26,465 bases of DNA from a virus, in the IMG/VR virus record IMGVR_UViG_3300025849_000183, positions 1-26,465 of that record. One strand, 5' to 3'. Within the stretch, counting starts at the first letter, position 1. The number at the start of each line of letters is the position of its first letter. A program made the translations under genes and the position numbers. The notes under the pieces were generated by a model. The model saw nothing but the letters and a program-made list of their open reading frames with translations. It had not been told where the DNA came from and made no database searches. Below, piece after piece: positions 21,988 through 26,465 of the stretch.

Positions 21988-23804
21988 TGGCATATAAAAT
22001 AAACAAAACAAATGGTGCATTACTAGTAGATTTAATTGACGGTACAGTTGATACTAACAGTACATCATTAACATTAGTTGGCAGAAACTATTCCGGATAC
22101 GGCGAAGCATTTAACGAAAATTTTGTTAAATTACTTGAAAATTTTAGTAACACTAATTCACCAACCAATCCAATTGCTGGACAACTTTGGTGGGATACTG
22201 GCGAAGCACGTTTAAAAGTTTATGAAGGTTCACAATTTAAAGCAGTAGGTGGACCGTTTGTACAGAAAACCCAACCAACAATGGTTGCAGGCGACTTGTG
22301 GATGGACAATGTAAATAACCAACTTTACTTTTATGATGGTACAGATTTAACATTAGCAGGTCCAGCCTACAAAGCAGGGCAGGGCGAAACAGGATTTAGA
22401 ATTGAAAGTATATTAGATACTCAAGACAGAAGTAGAACACTTGCTAGTTTGTATTTAGGTAACGGCACAAACGGCTCAACAGAAAGAGCCGCAGTAATTA
22501 GTAATGTAGAATTTACTCCAGCAGTAGGATATGAAATCGATGGTATTACAGGTAATATCAAAAAAGGTATCAATGTAATTGATAAAACAAACTTTCTTTT
22601 TGAAGGTACAGCAGATGCCGCTAAAGCATTAATTAAAGCAGACGGAACAAAAGTTGGTGCAGATAACTTTGTTAGTACAACTACAGATAACGTTGTTACA
22701 GGTTCACTAACTGTTAGTAACTCAGCAGGTGTTACTATTGGACCAAATGCTAACCAAGTGTTAAGTATAATTGGTAATTCGTTTGTTACTGCTAATCAGC
22801 AGTTAGATGAAAACTATAGTATTAAGGTTACTAGTACAGCGGCAGGATCACAACAAGTAGATGCAGTATTCATTGATGCGGCAAATAAGCGTGTTGGTAT
22901 CTTTGATAATACACCAGAGTATACTTTAGATGTTGCAGGAGATATCCGTGTAACAGGAAACTTATTAGTTGAAGGCTCTAGTGCAAGTATTGATGTTAGT
23001 ACACTAAGGGTTGAAGATAAGCAAATTGAACTTGCTATTACAAACGATAGTACTCTATTAAATGATGCAAGTGTTGATGATGCTGGTATAGTTGTAAGGG
23101 TAACAGGCGCAGATAAAAAATGGACTTGGATACAAGCAACAAATAGTTGGACAACTACAGAAAATATCAATGTAACCACAGGCAACGAATATAAAGTTGC
23201 AGGAACAACAGTACTTACAAATAATACACTTGGAAGCGGCATCGTAAATTCAAGTCTTACAAATGTAGGCACATTAACATCTTTAGATGTAGATAATATT
23301 AATTTAAATGGTAGTACTATTACAGGTACAAGTGGATTAACAGTGTCAGCAGGCGGTGATGTTAATTTTTCAAATAGTAAGATTGCTGGAATAGCACAAC
23401 CTACACAAGACACAGACGCGGCAAGTAAAGTATATGTAGATGAACAAATTGCAGGATCTGCAATTTCATTTAGTATGGATGTTACTAGTTTAAATGATAC
23501 GCAGATTGGACTAGTTCTAAATGACTTAGTTCCAGCAGGCAGTGTTGCAAACGGTACAACTGCACGTATTCACTGTACTACATTAGGTGGTGCAAGTGTT
23601 ACAGGTATTGATGTTGCGGCAGTAGCAACTAAATCATTCATAGCGGTTGATGCCGCTGGAGTACAAAACGAATCAGTATTGCAAGATATTGGATTTACAG
23701 CGGCAACAGGTACAGTTACAGTTAGTGTAACTAGAGCGTTGAAAGAATATGTCACATCAGGTGGAAGTTGGACATTTAGTCAAAACTTAGTATCTAGTGT
23801 GTAA
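21987..23804 (+). CDS. Tail-fibre-like protein 2 (paralogous N-terminus)
   Basis: The product has 605 residues. The N-terminus repeats the module of fibre 1: LVGRNYSGYGEAFNENFVKL, LLENFSN, AGQLWWDTG, GDLWMDNVNNQLYFYDGT. The mid-region has a shaft like that of fibre 1 (RVGIFDNTPEYTLDVAGDIR, VTGNLLVEG). Near residues 465-488 there is KIAGIAQPTQDTDAASKVYV followed by DEQI, a motif frequent just before the distal domain of phage fibres. The last 115 residues form an Ala/Val/Thr-rich domain with no family I recognise; there is no collar domain or obvious chaperone. It is probably translationally coupled to fibre 1 (TAATG overlap, AGGGAA at 21975-21980). It is followed by a late box. Confidence 0.75.
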   Translation: MAYKINKTNGALLVDLIDGTVDTNSTSLTLVGRNYSGYGEAFNENFVKLLENFSNTNSPTNPIAGQLWWDTGEARLKVYEGSQFKAVGGPFVQKTQPTMVAGDLWMDNVNNQLYFYDGTDLTLAGPAYKAGQGETGFRIESILDTQDRSRTLASLYLGNGTNGSTERAAVISNVEFTPAVGYEIDGITGNIKKGINVIDKTNFLFEGTADAAKALIKADGTKVGADNFVSTTTDNVVTGSLTVSNSAGVTIGPNANQVLSIIGNSFVTANQQLDENYSIKVTSTAAGSQQVDAVFIDAANKRVGIFDNTPEYTLDVAGDIRVTGNLLVEGSSASIDVSTLRVEDKQIELAITNDSTLLNDASVDDAGIVVRVTGADKKWTWIQATNSWTTTENINVTTGNEYKVAGTTVLTNNTLGSGIVNSSLTNVGTLTSLDVDNINLNGSTITGTSGLTVSAGGDVNFSNSKIAGIAQPTQDTDAASKVYVDEQIAGSAISFSMDVTSLNDTQIGLVLNDLVPAGSVANGTTARIHCTTLGGASVTGIDVAAVATKSFIAVDAAGVQNESVLQDIGFTAATGTVTVSVTRALKEYVTSGGSWTFSQNLVSSV

Positions 23805-23812
23805 GATAAATA
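23805..23812 (+). promoter_or_regulatory. Late promoter box before tail-fibre-like gene 3
   Basis: GATAAATA follows directly after the TAA stop of fibre 2 (23802-23804) and ends 24 bases before the ATG at 23837. A ribosome site AAAGGG (23824-23829) lies between, leaving room for a start of transcription near 23818. Confidence 0.52.
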
Positions 23813-23836
23813 TAGTTATAATTAAAGGGTTGAAAC

Positions 23837-25315
23837 ATGGCTTATACGATTAACAAATACAGCGGCGCAACACTAGTAGTAGTGCAGGATGGTACCGTTG
23901 ATGTTACAACAGACTTAACGTTTGTTGGAAAAAACTACGCTGGATACGGCGAAATACAAAACGAAAACTTTTTGTTTTTGTTAGAATCATTTAGTGGGAC
24001 ATCACAGCCACCAAAACCAGTTAGTGGACAAATATGGCATGATTCAACAAATGGTAAAATTAAATTCTACGATGGTACTAAGTTTAAAACTACAGGCGGT
24101 GCAGAAGTTTCAACCACACAGCCAGCAGGTTTAACAGCAGGTGACTTTTGGTGGGATTCAGGTAACAGTCAGTTATACACATATAATGGAACTTCATTTG
24201 TTCTAGTTGGTCCACAAGGTGCAGGTACAGGCCTTACACAAATGCAAAGTAAAACAGTACGTGATACATCTAATGTTAATCATAGTGTAATTGCCGCAAC
24301 AATCGAAGACGAAATTATTTTTATAACTAGCGGTCAAGAGTTTACTATTGATTCAACAGATCCTGAAAATGCAATTACAGGTTTTGATGTTATCAAAAAA
24401 GGTACAACAATGATCAATACTATAGATGCAACAAATGGTGTTACATCAACAGATCATTATTATTGGGGTACATCAAGTAATGCATTAAGATTTGGCGGAC
24501 TACTTCCAAGTCAATTTGTACAAAGTTCACCAGGGTCAGCAACTTCATTTAGTGATATTGTTAGATTTCCAGATGCAGGTGTTACAATAGGTGATCAAAA
24601 CGATTTACATATCTATATTGAAAATGGTAACCAAGGTGTTATTGCTAACGAAGTTGGTACAAATAATATTATTAGATTTAAAACAAGTAATGCAAACAGT
24701 GTGCAAACTAACAGTGTTAATGTTACAGCAACAGGTATGAACCCAGGATCAACTAGTACATATACATTAGGTACAAGTATTGCTAAATGGTCAAATGTTT
24801 GGGCAGATAATTTTCAAGGTAATGCATCTAGTGCAAGTGCAATTAGATTTAATAGTGCAGATTATGCAGGCGATACAAGTGCTATTGCAAGTACAACAGC
24901 ATTACGTGATAGTGCAGGCGATTTACATGCTAACTTCTTTAGAGGAACAGCAACTCAAGCACAATACGCTGACTTAGCAGAAGTGTATGCAACTACAGAA
25001 GAATGGCCAGTTGGTACAGTAATGGCAGTAGGCGGAGAAGCAGAAGTTAAGCCAGCCAGTGTAAGTCATCATGCAATAGGAGTTATATCAGCAGAACCAG
25101 CATACTTAATGAATAGTACAGCAGAAGGTCAAGCAGTTGGTCTTAAAGGGCGTGTTCCAGTAAGAGTAAAAGGACCAGTATCAAAAGGTCAAGCAGTTTA
25201 TGCATGGCAAGAAGGTGTTGCTTCGACTATTGCAAGTACAGGATTAGTTGGAATTGCTTTAGAATCAAGTACTTCCGATGAAGAAAAATTGATAGAGTGT
25301 GTTTTAAAGGTATAA
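23837..25315 (+). CDS. Tail-fibre-like protein 3 with 'ADLAE' C-terminal domain
   Basis: The product has 492 residues. It has the same N-terminal module as fibres 1 and 2 (LTFVGKNYAGYGEIQNENFL, FLLESFSG, GQIWHD, GDFWWDSGNSQLYTYNGT). A short shaft ends with TYTLGTSIAKWSNVWADNFQ, a pattern often seen before C-terminal chaperone or processing domains of fibres. From residue 378 the C-terminal domain reads ADLAEVYATTEEWPVGTVMA, then VSHHAIGVISAEPAYLMN and VGLKGRVPVRVKGPVSKGQA. This recalls the ADYAE-type ends of phage appendages, including the self-cleaving Peptidase_G2 type, but I cannot confirm catalytic residues. It has its own late box and AAAGGG ribosome site. Confidence 0.76.
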   Translation: MAYTINKYSGATLVVVQDGTVDVTTDLTFVGKNYAGYGEIQNENFLFLLESFSGTSQPPKPVSGQIWHDSTNGKIKFYDGTKFKTTGGAEVSTTQPAGLTAGDFWWDSGNSQLYTYNGTSFVLVGPQGAGTGLTQMQSKTVRDTSNVNHSVIAATIEDEIIFITSGQEFTIDSTDPENAITGFDVIKKGTTMINTIDATNGVTSTDHYYWGTSSNALRFGGLLPSQFVQSSPGSATSFSDIVRFPDAGVTIGDQNDLHIYIENGNQGVIANEVGTNNIIRFKTSNANSVQTNSVNVTATGMNPGSTSTYTLGTSIAKWSNVWADNFQGNASSASAIRFNSADYAGDTSAIASTTALRDSAGDLHANFFRGTATQAQYADLAEVYATTEEWPVGTVMAVGGEAEVKPASVSHHAIGVISAEPAYLMNSTAEGQAVGLKGRVPVRVKGPVSKGQAVYAWQEGVASTIASTGLVGIALESSTSDEEKLIECVLKV

Positions 25316-25318
25316 ATA
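25311..25318 (+). promoter_or_regulatory. Late promoter box embedding the stop codon of fibre gene 3
   Basis: A perfect TATAAATA in which the in-frame TAA stop of the third fibre gene (25313-25315) is contained. It ends 32 bases before the ATG at 25351, with a ribosome site AAAGGAA at 25334-25340. Confidence 0.62.
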
Positions 25319-25350
25319 TTAAAACACGTATATAAAGGAAGTAAGCAAGC

Positions 25351-26259
25351 ATGGCCGTTAACGATTTAATCACAGCCGCAAGATATAATAACGCACAAGG
25401 TAGAGTAAGTGCAATCCTTGGTAACGGATCTGGAAACGAAGGCTATGGTCAAACAACAACTAGTTCTCAAGTTTCAAGTAATATTACAATTAACTCTGCA
25501 CACGTTAATGCTTTATATACTGACCTAAACAAAATTTATATACACCAAACAGCATCAGTACCAAATTCCATTGCTGAAGTAGAAGTTGGTGACATAGTAG
25601 CAGAAGATACTAGCGGTGGAGATACTAAAGAAGGATTCAAAGACTACGAAGATTTCATTAGTATTATTGAAACAGCAAGTAATAGATTTAGATTAGCGGC
25701 CGCACAAAGTAGTACACTTAACAATGCTAAAACTATTCAACGTAGGAATCAATGGACTGCTCCGATCGAATGTGAATTTAATGTTTCTTTTACTAGTAGC
25801 GATGCACGTAGACACTTTTTTAATGCAGGAGGGTCTCTTACATTTATTAGTTCTCTAAGCGGAACTCCAGTATCAGGAGACAGTGTAGCAAAAAGCCAAG
25901 ACTGGTCTTCAATTCTTAGCAATGCTGGAACTATTAGTATAGACCATGATTCGACTACAACTACAGGCACAGGTGTAGTTCAAAGTATTGGTAATTATGA
26001 TTTAACAACTTCATATCAAGAGATATATAGAAAATCTGCAACCGGAGTTTACGGTAATAACAATTATATTCTTTTTGCTAAAGCAAGTAATAGTTCTAGC
26101 ATACAAGTAAAATATCAATTTTATGATCATAATCCAGGCGGATACAAAATTGACGAACCTGTCTTAGGATTACTAGAAGCAAAAATAGGCTTTGTTAGAG
26201 CAAGCGGATCATATGTTGATACTCCTGCACCAGCATTTGCGGCTACAAACAATCTTTAA
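25351..26259 (+). CDS. Virion structural protein, first of a tandem paralogous pair
   Basis: The product has 302 residues and no assigned family that I recognise. The N-terminus (MAVNDLITAARYNNAQGRVS, GSGNEGYGQTTTSSQV, INSAHVNALYTDLNKI) is of a type seen in structural proteins of marine T4-like phages. The middle carries a distinctive FNVSFTSSDARRHFFNAGGS, and the C-terminal half is beta-rich (YQFYDHNPGGYKIDEPVLGL). There is no signal peptide, membrane helix or Cys-rich motif. The ATG is chosen for the AAAGGAA 11 bases upstream and for the shared N-terminus with the next gene. It lies 36 bases after fibre 3 with its own late box. A role as a fibre or tail decoration is inferred from location only. 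Confidence 0.68.
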   Translation: MAVNDLITAARYNNAQGRVSAILGNGSGNEGYGQTTTSSQVSSNITINSAHVNALYTDLNKIYIHQTASVPNSIAEVEVGDIVAEDTSGGDTKEGFKDYEDFISIIETASNRFRLAAAQSSTLNNAKTIQRRNQWTAPIECEFNVSFTSSDARRHFFNAGGSLTFISSLSGTPVSGDSVAKSQDWSSILSNAGTISIDHDSTTTTGTGVVQSIGNYDLTTSYQEIYRKSATGVYGNNNYILFAKASNSSSIQVKYQFYDHNPGGYKIDEPVLGLLEAKIGFVRASGSYVDTPAPAFAATNNL

Positions 26260-26267
26260 GATAATTA
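26260..26267 (+). promoter_or_regulatory. Degenerate late promoter box before the last gene
   Basis: GATAATTA follows the TAA stop at 26257-26259 in the same arrangement as GATAAATA at 23805-23812, but differs by one base from the NATAAATA form. It ends 20 bases before the ATG at 26288. It may be a weak late promoter, or the gene may depend on the upstream transcript. Confidence 0.25.
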
Positions 26268-26287
26268 AAAGTAACAAGGAGATATAG

Positions 26288-26465
26288 ATGGCCGTCGGTG
26301 ATATTATTACTGCAACTAGATACAACGCTCTACAAGCAAGAGCCGAAAGCATCTTGGCGGTTGGAGCCGGCACTGAAGGTTATGGCGAAACTACAGCAAG
26401 TAATCAAGTTGCTGTAAATGATTTAGTAACAGCATCTCACGTTAATCAGTTAAAAACTGATATTG
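26288..26465 (+). CDS. Paralogue of the preceding structural protein (partial, cut by window end)
   Basis: Translation from the ATG at 26288 gives MAVGDIITATRYNALQARAE, then GAGTEGYGETTASNQVAVND and LVTASHVNQLKTDI before the window ends. This aligns without gaps over almost the whole visible part with the N-terminus of the 302-residue protein, about half the residues being identical by eye. AAGGAG at 26276-26281 lies 6 bases before the ATG, a better ribosome site than that of its neighbour. The C-terminal half, where the two copies may differ in function, is not visible. Confidence 0.75.
   Translation, partial: MAVGDIITATRYNALQARAESILAVGAGTEGYGETTASNQVAVNDLVTASHVNQLKTDI

Noticed and set aside
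22814-23413. A 199-residue open frame on the - strand
   Set aside because: It lies wholly inside fibre gene 2 and is the low-complexity mirror of its Thr/Ser/Gly/Val codons. It has no ribosome site or recognisable domain.
1-26465. Defence, anti-defence, CRISPR, integrase, insertion sequence or tRNA
   Set aside because: Nearly all of the window is long structural genes. I saw no spaced direct repeats, terminal inverted repeats, transposase motifs or cloverleaf sequences in the short intergenic gaps.

Overview
This window looks like part of the late structural-gene region of an A+T-rich, T4-like (myovirus-type) marine phage. Three things support this. First, there is a gp6-type baseplate wedge protein. 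Second, a run of co-directional tail-fibre genes includes one with a C-terminal tail collar domain. Third, T4-type late promoter boxes (NATAAATA, including two perfect TATAAATA) lie at most gene boundaries on the + strand. The style of the large structural proteins resembles T4-like phages of abundant marine bacteria (cyanophages, pelagiphages). No host-specific gene (photosynthesis gene, tRNA, integrase) is present, so the host cannot be named.

Layout. Positions 1-58 hold the last codons of a + strand gene. It converges with, and overlaps by three bases, a - strand SGNH-hydrolase-like gene (55-906), the only complete gene on that strand. A divergent intergenic region (907-1024) carries two late-promoter boxes facing right and a possible sigma70-type -10 box facing left. 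Next come gp6 (1025-4519) and, overlapping its stop codon, one uninterrupted gene of 14.8 kb encoding 4936 residues (4519-19329). A 201-residue structural protein follows (19354-19959). Then come three tandem tail-fibre-like paralogues (19963-21987, 21987-23804, 23837-25315) that share an N-terminal module but have unrelated C-termini. The window ends with a pair of related structural proteins (25351-26259 and 26288 onwards, cut by the window edge).

How the parts fit. In T4, gp6 is followed by gp7, gp8, gp9, gp10, gp11 and the short tail fibre gp12. Here the giant gene and the 201-residue gene occupy that interval, so the giant protein is the positional counterpart of the outer baseplate wedge. 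It is a mosaic that includes a cupredoxin-like fold without copper ligands, four chitin-binding-like mini-modules, FG-GAP propeller blades split by a long insertion, glycine-rich repeats and a C-terminal series of beta modules. The downstream fibre genes probably encode host-recognition proteins docked through their common N-terminus. Predicted late transcripts start before gp6, before the 201-residue gene, before the third fibre gene and before the 302-residue gene. The gp6/giant and fibre 1/fibre 2 junctions overlap by one base and are probably translationally coupled.

I found no tRNA, rRNA, CRISPR, insertion sequence, integrase, attachment site or convincing intrinsic terminator. No non-coding stretch exceeds about 120 bases. 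All functional calls are from reading motifs; no database search was possible.
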